Shown here: one piece after another, positions 34,645 through 43,732 of the stretch
Layout: every line of letters starts with the position of its first letter
How positions within the stretch are numbered: the first letter of the stretch is position 1
Assembly (NCBI RefSeq): GCF_037204085.1
Contig: NZ_JBBCBW010000002.1
Coordinates: 186,001-250,000 of the forward strand
Direction: 5' to 3'
From: Variovorax sp037204085
Lineage (GTDB): Bacteria; Pseudomonadota; Gammaproteobacteria; Burkholderiales; Burkholderiaceae_C
DNA length: 64,000 nt
Program-made: the position numbers and the translations under genes
The notes under the pieces: generated by a model
What the model saw: the letters and a program-made list of their open reading frames with translations, nothing else
What the model was told of the DNA's origin: nothing
Database searches by the model: none

Positions 34645-35073
34645 TCAGTTGCCGGCCTTGGCACGAACCTCGGTCTCGGCGCGCAGGCGGTCTTCTTGCG
34701 CCAGCAGTTCGGGCGTCATGGAGTCGCCGAAATCGGAGGCCTCGAACACCTGGCGGATCTCGATCTCGCCCTCTTGGAACGGGCTGCGCTTGATCCATTC
34801 GATGGCTTCTTCCTTCGACTTGACCTGAAGCAGCCAGAAACCCGCGAGCAGTTCCTTCGTCTCGGCGAAGGGGCCGTCGATCACCGTGCGCTTGGAGCCC
34901 TCGCAGCGCACGCGCGCACCCTTTGAAGACGGATGCAGCCCTTCGCCCGCCAGCAGCACGCCGGCCTTGACCAGCTCCTCGTTGAACTTGCCCATGGCCG
35001 TGAGCACTTCGGTGCTGGGCATCACGCCCGCTTCGGAATCCTTGTTGGCCTTGACCAGAACCATGAATCGCAT
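34645..35073 (-). CDS. YciI/DGPF-domain protein 2
   Basis: A 142-residue paralogue of the preceding gene. Motif VIDGPFAETKELLAGFW; start MRFMVLVKANKDSEAG; conserved GEGLHPSSKGARV as in its neighbour. A duplicate within an ECF42 operon is typical. First gene of the operon, with a TGTCGA element 88 bases upstream of its start. Confidence 0.88.
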   Translation of the reverse strand: MRFMVLVKANKDSEAGVMPSTEVLTAMGKFNEELVKAGVLLAGEGLHPSSKGARVRCEGSKRTVIDGPFAETKELLAGFWLLQVKSKEEAIEWIKRSPFQEGEIEIRQVFEASDFGDSMTPELLAQEDRLRAETEVRAKAGN

Positions 35074-35142
35074 GTCGTTTCTCCTGAAAGTTGTTGAATG
35101 AAGCCGGAGGCACTGAAAACTGCGCGCTCCTGTTCACACGTC

Positions 35143-35166
35143 GGACGAGCGGAAGCCGGATCGACA
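35143..35166 (-). promoter_or_regulatory. candidate ECF42-dependent promoter
   Basis: On the minus strand TGTCGA (35161-35166) is followed after 13 bases by CGTCC (35143-35147). TGTCGA is the -35 motif reported for ECF42 factors and CG(A/T)C the -10 core, from memory of published work. It lies 88 bases before the first DGPF gene, fitting autoregulation. Confidence 0.45.
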
Positions 35167-35206
35167 CGTTGGCGCCGGTCCATTTGTAAATTTATGTATC
35201 AGAAAC

Positions 35207-35635
35207 TCAGGGCAAATAGCCGCAGAAGCGCAGGATATGTCCGTCGGGCTCGCGGATCGCGAATTCGCGCAGGCCCCAGGGCTGCGACGCGGGCGGCTCG
35301 ACCACGGTAACGCCGCGCTTCACATAGGCGGCGTGCAGGCCGTCGATGTCCTTGCCCACGTGGATCACGATTTCGCCGCGCCAGGGTGCGGCCCCGCGCG
35401 TGTTGCATTGCCACAGGCGCAGGTAGACCGGATCGCCATAGGTGCGGTCGCCCTTCTTCACCCGGGCATAGCTGGGCGGCTCGCCGGCGATGAAATCGAG
35501 TTCGAAACCCAGGATGTCCCGGAACCAGCGCGCGGCGCGCGTGACGTCGGACACCGGCAGAACCGGCTGCACGCCGTGAAATTCATGAAGCGTGCCGAGA
35601 TCGGAGGCGTCGGCAACGCCGCTCCTGGCGCTCAT
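35207..35635 (-). CDS. VOC-family (glyoxalase/bleomycin resistance-like) protein
   Basis: A 142-residue protein of the vicinal oxygen chelate superfamily: a beta-alpha-beta-beta-beta module beginning VQPVLPVSDVTRAARWFRDILGFE and ending WGLREFAIREPDGHILRFCG. One metal-ligand-like Glu/His set is present (HGVQ...; IREPDGH). Small size and context do not indicate a substrate. It shares its start base with the stop of the SirB1 gene upstream. Confidence 0.8.
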   Translation of the reverse strand: MSARSGVADASDLGTLHEFHGVQPVLPVSDVTRAARWFRDILGFELDFIAGEPPSYARVKKGDRTYGDPVYLRLWQCNTRGAAPWRGEIVIHVGKDIDGLHAAYVKRGVTVVEPPASQPWGLREFAIREPDGHILRFCGYLP

Positions 35636-36486
35636 CAGTTGGCCGCTCGGCGCAAGGCGGCCACCCGCTCCGCAATGACGTCGACGTCCAGCGCGTCTTC
35701 CGCGTGCTCCAGGTAGGTTTCCAGGTCCCGCACCGCGGCCGCGGTGTTGCCCTGCTCAGCATGCGCAATGCCGCGGTCACGGTATTCGCCCCAGGCGGTG
35801 GGCAGCAGCGCAATCAAGCGGTCTTGCACGGCGATGGCGCGCTGCCAGTCTTCCTGGGCGCGGTGCACTTCCTTCAGGTTGCGCAGCATGCGGCCGATGA
35901 TTTCGCGCGAGCTGGCGGGCTGGAGGTAAAGGCCCAGCGGCACGTCGAAATCGCCGACCAGCCCGTTGCTGCGCTTGTACGGCTCGAGCCGCTCGCCGAG
36001 CTCTTCGCGCGAGAGCGACTTGCCGGTGAAGGGATCGATGACCACCTGCCCCTTCGGCAGCGTGACCTTGAGCATGAAGTGCCCCGGAAAACCGATGCCG
36101 CGCGCCTGCAGGCCCAGGCCCTGCGCCAGCTCCATCCACAGCACCGCCAGCGAAATGGGAATGCCGCGGCGCGTGCGCAGGACGGCGTTGAGGTAGCTGT
36201 TGTCCGGGTCGTAGTAGTCGTTGACGTTGCCGCCGAAGTTCAGGTCATTGAAGAAGAACTGGTTGAGCGCGCGCAGGCGGGCGAGCGGCGCGGCGTCGGC
36301 GGGCAGCCGGCGCTTGAGGCGGGCCAGCAGTTGGTCGACGTCGCCGAGCACCTGCTGCACGTCGAGGTCGGGGTATTCGTCCTGTGCAAGGCTGGCGGCA
36401 GCCTCGAGCAGCGGAAAGTGGTCGTCGCTTTGCACCAGCGATTCGAAATACGCCAATGCTGTGGGAACCTGAAAGCTGAACGTCAT
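35635..36486 (-). CDS. SirB1-family protein (transglutaminase-like plus TPR)
   Basis: A 283-residue protein. The N-terminal half is a transglutaminase-like fold of the SirB1 family (NDLNFGGNVNDYYDPDNSYL, RRGIPISLAVLWMEL), and the C-terminal ~90 residues are helical and TPR-like (EDWQRAIAVQDRLIALLPTA). The catalytic Cys of true transglutaminases is not evident. Function unknown; often near ribosome or c-type genes in bacteria. Confidence 0.82.
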   Translation of the reverse strand: MTFSFQVPTALAYFESLVQSDDHFPLLEAAASLAQDEYPDLDVQQVLGDVDQLLARLKRRLPADAAPLARLRALNQFFFNDLNFGGNVNDYYDPDNSYLNAVLRTRRGIPISLAVLWMELAQGLGLQARGIGFPGHFMLKVTLPKGQVVIDPFTGKSLSREELGERLEPYKRSNGLVGDFDVPLGLYLQPASSREIIGRMLRNLKEVHRAQEDWQRAIAVQDRLIALLPTAWGEYRDRGIAHAEQGNTAAAVRDLETYLEHAEDALDVDVIAERVAALRRAAN

Positions 36487-36627
36487 GTGTCTTTGTAGAG
36501 GAGCATTCGGGGAGCGTCAAGGCGGTGTTTTCAGCTTGCGCAATACGAAAACGCCGCGGCCGAGAGAGCCGATGGCGACTTTGTCCGGCCCTGCTGTCGG
36601 CCTTTTTCCGGCCGTTTTACCGGTGCC

Positions 36628-38181
36628 TTAACGGCGCATGAAACTGCGCAGCCGCACGCCCACGGCGGCCAGCACTGCAAAGTACAGCAGCCCCGCCCCC
36701 GCGATCAGCGCAGCCAGCAGCCCGATGCGGTGCAAGCGCTGGGCCCGCAGGCCAATCCAGTCGAAGTAATACGAGCCCCAGGCCAGCAAGGCGGCCAGCA
36801 CCAGCGTGCCCGCCGCCACCTGCAGGATGAACTTGCCCCAGCCCGGCTCGGGCTTGTAGCTGCCGCGCCGGATCAAGCCCACCAGCAGCCAGATGGCATT
36901 GACCACCGCGCCGATGCCGATGGTGAGCGTGAGCGCGGCATGCTGCAGCACCGGCACCAGAAAGACGTTGAGCAACTGGGTCAGCACCAGCACCGACACC
37001 GCAATGACCACCGGCGTGCGCATGTCGTATTTGGCGTAGTAGCCCGGCGCTAGCACCTTGATGGCGACGATGCCGACCAGCCCGACGCCGTAGCCCATCA
37101 ATGCGAGCGTGGTGCGCTTCACGTCTTCGGCGCCATACGCGCCGTTGTGAAAAAGCACCGCAACCAGCGGCTGCGAGAACAGCAGGAGCGCAATGGCGCA
37201 GGGAGCCGAGAGCAGCACCACCAGCCGCAGGCCCCAGTCGAGCAGCGCTGAATAGCGCTCGTCGTCCTTGGCTGCGCGCGCGCCGGCCAACTGCGGCATC
37301 AGCACCACGCCGAGCGCGACGCCCAGCATGGCGGTCGGAAATTCCATCAGGCGATCGGCATTGACCACCCAGGTGACGCTGCCCGTGGCAAGGTGCGATG
37401 CAATCTGCGTATTGATGAGCAGCGAAACCTGCGCCACGCTCACGCCCAGCAAGGCCGGGAGCATGAGCTTCAGCACCTTGCGCGTGGTCGGGTCGGCCCA
37501 GGCGGCGCGCAAGGCGCCAAAGGTTGCGCCGATGCGCGGCATGAGGCCCAGCGCGCGCAGCGCGGGCACCTGCAGCGCCAGTTGCAGCACGCCGCCGACC
37601 AGCACGCCTGCGCACTGCGCGTAGATCGGCTCGATGCCGTAGCGCCTGAACAGCGGCGCGCCGACCGTAATGGCAAGAATCAATGAAAGATTGAGCAGCA
37701 CCGGCGAGGCGGCCGGCACCGCGAACTTGCGCCACGTGTTCAGCACCCCGCCCGCCAGCGCCACGAGCGACATGAAGCCGATGTAGGGAAACATCCAGCG
37801 CGTCATGACCACGGCCGCGTCGAAGCCCTCCAGCCCGCTGGCCATGGCCCAGACCAGCCAGGGCGCGCCGACCACGCCGGCCACGCACACGATCACCAGC
37901 GCCCAGGTCAGGAGGGTGGCCACGTGGTCGATCAGCGCCTTGGCGCCTTCTTCTCCGGCCTCGGTCTTGTGCCCGGCCAGCACCGGCACGAAAGCCTGGC
38001 TGAAGGCGCCTTCGCCAAAAACCCGCCGGAACAGATTGGGAATGCGGAAGGCGACGTTGAAGGCGTCGGTCAGGGCGCTGACGCCGAACACCGAGGCAAA
38101 AAGCACGTCGCGCACAAGGCCCGTGATCCGCGATGCGAGCGTCAGAAGGGAAACGGTGGAGGCGGATTTGAGCAGTGACAC
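36628..38181 (-). CDS. murJ: lipid II flippase MurJ
   Basis: A 517-residue MOP-family membrane protein with about 14 hydrophobic helices. Start SLLKSASTVSLLTLASRITG and RIPNLFRRVFGEGAFSQAFV are MurJ signatures. It moves lipid II across the inner membrane for peptidoglycan synthesis. I take GTG 38179-38181 as the start; an ATG 48 bases further upstream is in frame but would lie in the rpsT promoter and adds residues unlike MurJ. Divergent from rpsT, as in many betaproteobacteria. Confidence 0.94.
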   Translation of the reverse strand: MSLLKSASTVSLLTLASRITGLVRDVLFASVFGVSALTDAFNVAFRIPNLFRRVFGEGAFSQAFVPVLAGHKTEAGEEGAKALIDHVATLLTWALVIVCVAGVVGAPWLVWAMASGLEGFDAAVVMTRWMFPYIGFMSLVALAGGVLNTWRKFAVPAASPVLLNLSLILAITVGAPLFRRYGIEPIYAQCAGVLVGGVLQLALQVPALRALGLMPRIGATFGALRAAWADPTTRKVLKLMLPALLGVSVAQVSLLINTQIASHLATGSVTWVVNADRLMEFPTAMLGVALGVVLMPQLAGARAAKDDERYSALLDWGLRLVVLLSAPCAIALLLFSQPLVAVLFHNGAYGAEDVKRTTLALMGYGVGLVGIVAIKVLAPGYYAKYDMRTPVVIAVSVLVLTQLLNVFLVPVLQHAALTLTIGIGAVVNAIWLLVGLIRRGSYKPEPGWGKFILQVAAGTLVLAALLAWGSYYFDWIGLRAQRLHRIGLLAALIAGAGLLYFAVLAAVGVRLRSFMRR

Positions 38182-38212
38182 GGGGCGAGTGTAGGGCCCG
38201 GCAAGCCCCCGA

Positions 38213-38242
38213 TTCGGCGAAAAACCCAACCCGGCCTATAAT
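38213..38242 (+). promoter_or_regulatory. rpsT promoter
   Basis: TATAAT (38237-38242) with a weak -35 TTCGGC (38213-38218) and an 18-base spacer. It gives a leader of about 38 bases before rpsT. Confidence 0.6.
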
Positions 38243-38287
38243 GGAGGGCTTTGCTGCATCATCCTCAGACACCTAAGGAACTAAATC

Positions 38288-38602
38288 ATGGCATCCGCCA
38301 AGCCCAAGAAAAAGAACCCGCGCCTCGCCTCCGGCCGTAAGCGCGTCCGCCAGGACACCAAACTCAACGCTGCGAACACCTCGCTGCGCTCCAAATACCG
38401 CACCGCCGTGAAGAATGTCGAAAAGGCCGTTCTGGCCGGCGACAAGACCAAGGCAAGCGAACTCTTCGCGAAGGCCCAGAGCATCGTCGACACCGTCGCC
38501 GACAAGGGCATCTTCCACAAGAACAAGGCAGCTCGCGACAAGAGCCGCCTGTCGGCGAAGGTCAAGGCCCTCGCCCTCGCGCCTGAAAAGGCAGCCGCCT
38601 GA
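38288..38602 (+). CDS. rpsT: 30S ribosomal protein S20
   Basis: A 104-residue basic helical protein starting [19 protein letters not shown]. Slightly longer than E. coli S20 by a C-terminal Ala/Pro/Lys tail. Divergent from murJ. Confidence 0.96.
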
Positions 38603-38673
38603 CACCTGTCAGGCAAGCCCGGATCGGAATTCTCCGGTCCGCCGTTTGATCGGGGTGCGCTGCAGCAAAGTGT

Positions 38674-38698
38674 AAAAACCGCCTTCGGGCGGTTTTTT
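38674..38698 (+). terminator. Rho-independent terminator after rpsT
   Basis: A stem CCGCC/GGCGG flanked by A5 and T6 with a TTCG tetraloop. It ends 96 bases after the rpsT stop. Confidence 0.88.
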
Positions 38699-38730
38699 CA
38701 TGGGCGATCGCTTTTGAGTCAGCCCAGGGT

Positions 38731-39060
38731 TCAGGTCTTGGGCGTTGCGCCCGGCGCGTCGGGAACCAGGCAGGCCTCGGCCACCTGCAAGTCGTTGTCC
38801 CGCGCAAAATTGACGCAGAAGTCCCAAGCCATGGGCTCGGCATCGCGCAGGGCCCGGTTCACAACCACGCACTTCACGCCGTTGATGGTGGTGGGAACGC
38901 ACCAGGGCGAATAGCTCAGGTGGCTTCCGGGATAGGCGCCCCCCGGACGAAAAGAGCACATCACGCCGGCCAGCCGCTCGGCCCAGTCGCTCGGGCGAAA
39001 AGTCCGGCCATCATGGGTGATGCCCTGGATGAAGATTTCTTTGGCAGTGGGGGAAATCAT
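38731..39060 (-). CDS. DUF3579-family conserved protein
   Basis: A 109-residue protein common in betaproteobacteria, with conserved segments FIQGITHDGRTFRPSDWAER and HLSYSPWCVPTTINGVKCVV. No function is known. It sits alone between rpsT and argD on the minus strand. Start ATG 39058-39060 is chosen by homology to the family length. Confidence 0.8.
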   Translation of the reverse strand: MISPTAKEIFIQGITHDGRTFRPSDWAERLAGVMCSFRPGGAYPGSHLSYSPWCVPTTINGVKCVVVNRALRDAEPMAWDFCVNFARDNDLQVAEACLVPDAPGATPKT

Positions 39061-39220
39061 CGTTGAATGAGGCGCCCGGAAGCAGGTGCTGCGGTGCAGC
39101 AAGAGATTCTATCCGCGGCACTTTGCGGCTCGGCCCGAGGGCATTGCTGTAATGCGGAATCCTCAATGAAGCTGTCGAACTGGACGCCTAGAATCCGCGG
39201 TTCCCTATCTGGAGAACCGA

Positions 39221-40429
39221 ATGAGCGCTACCGCCCAGCCCACCTCGCCCCACGTCATGAACACCTACGGTCGCCTGCCGATCGCGCTGTCGCACGGCCA
39301 GGGCTGCCGAGTCTGGGACACCACGGGCAAGGCCTATCTCGACGGCCTCGGCGGCATCGCCGTGAACACGCTGGGCCACAACCACCCCGAGCTGGTGCCG
39401 GCGCTGCAGGACCAGATCAGCAAGCTGATCCACAGCTCCAACTACTACCACGTGCCCGGCCAGGAACAGCTGGCCACCAAGCTGACCGAGCTTTCGGGGC
39501 TGACCAATGCCTTTTTCTGCTGCACGGGCCTGGAAGCCAATGAAGCTGCTCTGAAGCTCGCGCGCAAGTTCGGCCACGACAAGGGCATCGAGCGGCCCGA
39601 AATCGTGGTGTACGAGGCCGCGTTCCACGGCCGCAGCATCGCCACCCTCTCGGCCACGGGCAACCCCAAGGTGCAGGCCGGTTTCGGCCCGCTGGTCGAG
39701 GGCTTCATCCGCGTGCCGCTGAACGACATCGAGGCGCTCAAGAAGGCCACCGAAGGCAACCCCAACGTGGTGGCCGTGTTCTTCGAAACCATCCAAGGCG
39801 AAGGCGGCATCAACCCGATGCGCGTGGATTACCTGAAGCAGGTTCGCGCCCTGTGCGACGAGCGCGACTGGCTCATGATGATCGACGAAGTGCAATGCGG
39901 CATGGGCCGCACCGGCAAATGGTTTGCGCACCAGTGGGCCGGCATCAAGCCTGACGTGATGCCGCTGGCCAAGGGCCTGGGCTCGGGCGTGCCGATCGGC
40001 GCCGTGGTGGCCGGCCCCAAGGCCGCCAACATCTTCGGCCCGGGCAACCACGGCACCACCTTCGGCGGCAATCCGCTCGCAATGCGTGCCGGCATCGAGA
40101 CCATCCGCATCATGGAAGAGCACAAGCTGCTCGAGAACGCCGCCGCCGTGGGCGAACACTTGAAGGCCGCGCTGGAGCGCGAAATCGGCGGCCTCGCCGG
40201 CGTGAAGGAAATCCGCGGCCAGGGCCTGATGCTGGGCATCGAGCTCGACCGGCCCTGCGGCGTCATCTTGAACCGCGCCTGCGATGCCGGCCTGCTGCTG
40301 AGCGTGACGGCCGACAAGGTAATCCGCCTCGTGCCGCCGCTCATCCTGAGCATTGCCGAGGCCGACGAAATCGTCGCCATCCTCGCGCCCATCGTCAAAA
40401 CATTCCTGTCGGAGCCAGCAGCGCAATGA
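39221..40429 (+). CDS. argD: acetylornithine aminotransferase
   Basis: A 402-residue class III PLP transaminase. The Schiff-base lysine is in MPLAKGLGSGVPIGAV, with the preceding MMIDEVQCGMGRTGKWFA and the substrate loop FCCTGLEANEAALKLARKF. It converts N-acetylglutamate semialdehyde to acetylornithine in arginine synthesis. A GGAG site precedes ATG 39221. Its stop overlaps the argF start (ATGA), indicating one operon. Confidence 0.95.
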   Translation: MSATAQPTSPHVMNTYGRLPIALSHGQGCRVWDTTGKAYLDGLGGIAVNTLGHNHPELVPALQDQISKLIHSSNYYHVPGQEQLATKLTELSGLTNAFFCCTGLEANEAALKLARKFGHDKGIERPEIVVYEAAFHGRSIATLSATGNPKVQAGFGPLVEGFIRVPLNDIEALKKATEGNPNVVAVFFETIQGEGGINPMRVDYLKQVRALCDERDWLMMIDEVQCGMGRTGKWFAHQWAGIKPDVMPLAKGLGSGVPIGAVVAGPKAANIFGPGNHGTTFGGNPLAMRAGIETIRIMEEHKLLENAAAVGEHLKAALEREIGGLAGVKEIRGQGLMLGIELDRPCGVILNRACDAGLLLSVTADKVIRLVPPLILSIAEADEIVAILAPIVKTFLSEPAAQ

Positions 40430-41361
40430 CGACCGCCACCACGCCGAACGCCATCCGCCACTACCTGCAGTTCTCGGACCTCACGGCCGACGAGTACGCC
40501 TATCTTTTCGATCGCATGGCGATCATCAAGAAGAAGTTCAAGACCTACGAAAAGCACCAGCCGCTAACCGACCGCACGCTGGCGATGATTTTCGAAAAGG
40601 CCAGCACGCGCACCCGCGTGAGCTTCGAGGCGGGCATGTACCAGCTCGGCGGCAGCGTGGTGCACCTGACCACCGGCGACAGCCAGCTCGGCCGCGCCGA
40701 GCCCATCGAGGACAGCGCCAAGGTCATCAGCCGCATGGTCGACATCGTGATGATCCGCACCTACGAGCAGACCAAGATCGACACCTTTGCCGCGCATTCG
40801 CGCGTGCCGGTAATCAACGGCCTGACCAACGAGTTTCATCCCTGCCAGATCCTGGCGGACATCTTCACCTACATCGAGCATCGCGGTTCGATCCAGGGGA
40901 AGACCATCGCCTGGGTGGGCGACGGCAACAACATGGCCAACACCTGGCTGCAGGCGGCCGAGATCCTGGGCTTTACCGTGCACGTGAGCACGCCCAGCGG
41001 CTATGAAGTCGACCAGTCGATCGCCGGCATCCGCTCGGGCGACAGCTACAAGGTCTTCAAGGACCCGATGGAAGCCTGCCGCGGCGCCGACCTCGTCACC
41101 ACCGACGTCTGGACCAGCATGGGCTACGAATCGGAGAACGAGGCGCGCCGCAAGGCCTTTGCCGACTGGTGCGTCGATGAAGACATGATGCGCATCGCCC
41201 AGCCCGACGCCCTCTTCATGCACTGCCTGCCCGCCCACCGCGGCGAGGAAGTGCAGGCCGAGGTCATCGACGGCCCGCAGTCGGTGGTGTGGGACGAGGC
41301 CGAGAACCGACTGCACGCCCAGAAGGCGCTGATGGAGTTTTTGCTCCTGGGCAGGCTCTGA
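40426..41361 (+). CDS. argF: ornithine carbamoyltransferase
   Basis: A 311-residue anabolic OTCase. The carbamoyl phosphate motif STRTRVSFE (about 63-71) and the ornithine motif FMHCLPAHRGEEV are intact. It produces citrulline. Coupled to argD by ATGA; the YkgJ-like gene follows 21 bases downstream. Confidence 0.97.
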   Translation: MTTATTPNAIRHYLQFSDLTADEYAYLFDRMAIIKKKFKTYEKHQPLTDRTLAMIFEKASTRTRVSFEAGMYQLGGSVVHLTTGDSQLGRAEPIEDSAKVISRMVDIVMIRTYEQTKIDTFAAHSRVPVINGLTNEFHPCQILADIFTYIEHRGSIQGKTIAWVGDGNNMANTWLQAAEILGFTVHVSTPSGYEVDQSIAGIRSGDSYKVFKDPMEACRGADLVTTDVWTSMGYESENEARRKAFADWCVDEDMMRIAQPDALFMHCLPAHRGEEVQAEVIDGPQSVVWDEAENRLHAQKALMEFLLLGRL

Positions 41362-41382
41362 AGAAAACCTGAAGGCGGCGGC

Positions 41383-41691
41383 GTGTCCCATTGCCAGCAA
41401 TGCGGTGCCTGCTGCGCCAGCTACCGCGTCGACTTCAGTGTGCACGAGCTCGACGACAACGGCGGCAGGGTGCCCTCGGGCCTTGCAGTCGAGGTGACCG
41501 ACGCCCTTTGCCGCATGCGCGGCACCGACCACACGCCGATGCGCTGCGCGGCGCTCACCGGAAAGATCGGCCAGTCGGTGGCCTGCGGCATCTACGAGTG
41601 GCGGCCCAATCCGTGCCACGAACTGCAGGCCGGCAGCGACGCGTGCGAGCGCGCACGCGCCAAGCACGGGCTGCCCGCACTGCCCTACTGA
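41383..41691 (+). CDS. YkgJ-family cysteine cluster protein
   Basis: A 102-residue protein with CQQCGACC near the N-terminus, then RCAAL and CGIYEWRPNPCHEL, a CxxCxxCC...C...C pattern of YkgJ proteins that likely bind iron or zinc. Start GTG 41383. It may be translated from the argDF transcript. Confidence 0.85.
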   Translation: MSHCQQCGACCASYRVDFSVHELDDNGGRVPSGLAVEVTDALCRMRGTDHTPMRCAALTGKIGQSVACGIYEWRPNPCHELQAGSDACERARAKHGLPALPY

Positions 41692-41708
41692 ACCGATCAT
41701 CTGGTCAC

Positions 41709-41738
41709 GTCGTGTGTTGGAAATAACCGACACCACGA
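41709..41738. promoter_or_regulatory. palindromic operator before kynB
   Basis: GTGTTGG (41714-41720) and CCGACAC (41727-41733) form an inverted repeat with one mismatch around AAATAA. The symmetry extends outward (TCGTG on the left; CACGA on the right) with a one-base slip. It lies 32 bases before kynB, where a Lrp/AsnC-type KynR would bind. No kynR gene is adjacent. Confidence 0.5.
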
Positions 41739-41765
41739 CCCCGCTCCCGGCGCTAACTTTGCGCC

Positions 41766-42419
41766 ATGCGTTCTTTGCAACCTCAACCCCGCATCTGGGA
41801 CATCTCGCCGCCCGTGCATGAAGGCACGCCGGTGTTCCCCGGCGACACGCCCTACCAGCAGCGCTGGGCCGCGACTATTTCGCCCGAGTGCCCGGTGAAC
41901 GTCAGCGAAATCAAGCTTTCGCCGCACGTGGGTGCGCATGCGGATGCGCCCCTGCATTACGACCCCGAAGGCCAGACCATCGGCCACGTCGATCTCACGC
42001 CCTTCCTCGGCCCTTGCCGCGTGATCCACGCGATTGCCAAGGGCCCGCTGATCGAGTGGGAGCACATTGCGCATGCGATCGCGAGCGACCTGCCGCCCCG
42101 CGTGCTGGTGCGCACCTATGCCGCCATGCCCGTGGCCCAGTGGGATCCGCAGCTCGCGGCCTATGCGCCCGCCACGGTCGAGCGCCTTGCGGCCATGGGC
42201 GTCAAGCTCATCGGCATCGACACAGCCAGCATCGACCCGGCCGACAGCAAGACGCTGGAGAGCCACCAGCGCATTCGCCGCCTCAACTTGCGCGTACTCG
42301 AAAACCTGGTGCTCGACGATGTACCTGAGGGCGACTACGAACTCATCGCGCTGCCGCTCAAGCTGGTCAGCGCCGACGCATCTCCCGTTCGCGCCGTGCT
42401 GCGCGACCTTCCACGCTGA
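41766..42419 (+). CDS. kynB: kynurenine formamidase (arylformamidase)
   Basis: A 217-residue cyclase-type hydrolase. The metal-binding motif HVGAHADAPLHY holds the HxxxHxD ligands, typical of KynB. It hydrolyses N-formylkynurenine to kynurenine. First gene of the kynBU-(secreted gene)-A cluster. ATG 41766 fits the family. Confidence 0.94.
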   Translation: MRSLQPQPRIWDISPPVHEGTPVFPGDTPYQQRWAATISPECPVNVSEIKLSPHVGAHADAPLHYDPEGQTIGHVDLTPFLGPCRVIHAIAKGPLIEWEHIAHAIASDLPPRVLVRTYAAMPVAQWDPQLAAYAPATVERLAAMGVKLIGIDTASIDPADSKTLESHQRIRRLNLRVLENLVLDDVPEGDYELIALPLKLVSADASPVRAVLRDLPR

Positions 42420-42430
42420 AACCCCGCCCA

Positions 42431-43717
42431 ATGACGACCCTTGAAGACTGCCGCGCGCTCGACGCGCAAGACCCGCTGCGCTCGCTGCGCGACCAATTCA
42501 CCCTGCCGCCGGGCGTGATCTACCTCGATGGCAACTCGCTCGGCGTGCTGCCCAAGGCCGCGCCGGCACGCATTGCCGAAGTGGTCGCCGAGGAATGGGG
42601 CCAGGGCCTGATCCGCTCGTGGAACACGGCCAGCTGGTTCGACCTGCCGCAGCGTCTCGGCGACAAGGTGGCCCGGCTGATCGGCGCCGCACCGGGTGAA
42701 GTGGTGTGCACCGACAGCACCTCGGTCAATCTCTACAAGGTGCTTTTCGCGGCGCTCTCGCAGCAAAAGGACAGCGGCCGCAAACTGGTGGTCAGCGAGC
42801 GCAGCAACTTTCCGACCGACCTCTACATTGCCGAATCCCTGTGCCGCGAGCGTGGGTTCACGCTCAAGCTGATCGACGCGGACGAGCTGCAAGGCCCCGG
42901 CTCGGTGCTGACCGACGAAGTGGCCGTGCTGATGCTTACGCACGTGAACTACCGCACCGGCGCCATGCACGACATGAAAGCCATCACGGCCGCCGCGCAT
43001 GCAGCCGGCGCGCTCACGGTGTGGGACCTCGCGCACAGCGCGGGCGCAGTGCCGGTTGCGCTGAACGAAAGCAATGCCGACTACGCCATTGGCTGCGGCT
43101 ACAAGTACTTGAACGGCGGCCCTGGTGCGCCGGCGTTCGTGTGGGTTCATACCCGGCACGCGGGCAAGTTCGAGCAGCCTCTGTCGGGCTGGTGGGGCCA
43201 TGCGGCGCCTTTCGAATTCACGCCGCACTACCGCCCTGCGCCGGGTGTGGGCCGCTACCTCTGCGGCACGCAGCCGATCATCGCGCTGGCGGGGCTCGAA
43301 TGCGGGCTCGACACCGTGCTTGCGGCCGAGGCGTTCGACGGCGGCAAGGGCGGGCTGGCAGCCCTTCGTGCCAAGTCGCTCGCGCTCACCGACCTTTTCA
43401 TCACACTGGTCGAAGAGCGCTGTGCAGGACAAGGCCTTTCGCTCGTCACGCCCCGCGAACATGCGCGCCGCGGCTCGCAGGTGTGCCTGAGCCGCAGCGA
43501 AGGCGCCTACGCCATCGTGCAAGCGCTGATTGCGCGCGGCGTGATCGGCGACTACCGCGCCGGCGATTCGCAAATGCCGGACATCCTGCGCTTCGGCTTC
43601 ACGCCGCTCTATCTCGGCTTCGAGGATGTGTGGAATTCCGTCGAGCACCTGGTGCAGGTGCTGGAGGCTGGCGAGTGGCAGCGCGAAGAATTCAACCGCA
43701 AGAACGCAGTGACCTGA
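42431..43717 (+). CDS. kynU: kynureninase
   Basis: A 428-residue PLP enzyme that cleaves kynurenine to anthranilate and alanine. Seen: IYLDGNSLGVLPKAAPARI, the cofactor-binding CTDSTSVNLYKVLFA, and the Schiff-base lysine in GCGYKYLNGGPGAPAF. Normal length. It follows kynB by 11 bases. With kynA it channels tryptophan into anthranilate. Confidence 0.96.
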   Translation: MTTLEDCRALDAQDPLRSLRDQFTLPPGVIYLDGNSLGVLPKAAPARIAEVVAEEWGQGLIRSWNTASWFDLPQRLGDKVARLIGAAPGEVVCTDSTSVNLYKVLFAALSQQKDSGRKLVVSERSNFPTDLYIAESLCRERGFTLKLIDADELQGPGSVLTDEVAVLMLTHVNYRTGAMHDMKAITAAAHAAGALTVWDLAHSAGAVPVALNESNADYAIGCGYKYLNGGPGAPAFVWVHTRHAGKFEQPLSGWWGHAAPFEFTPHYRPAPGVGRYLCGTQPIIALAGLECGLDTVLAAEAFDGGKGGLAALRAKSLALTDLFITLVEERCAGQGLSLVTPREHARRGSQVCLSRSEGAYAIVQALIARGVIGDYRAGDSQMPDILRFGFTPLYLGFEDVWNSVEHLVQVLEAGEWQREEFNRKNAVT

Positions 43718-43732
43718 GCAGTACACATACCC

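Noticed and set aside
36515..36555. Inverted repeat between SirB1 gene and murJ as terminator
   Set aside because: The stem has mismatches and no T run follows on either strand.
38182..38229. ATG start for murJ 16 codons upstream of the GTG
   Set aside because: The added residues do not match MurJ and overlap the rpsT promoter region.
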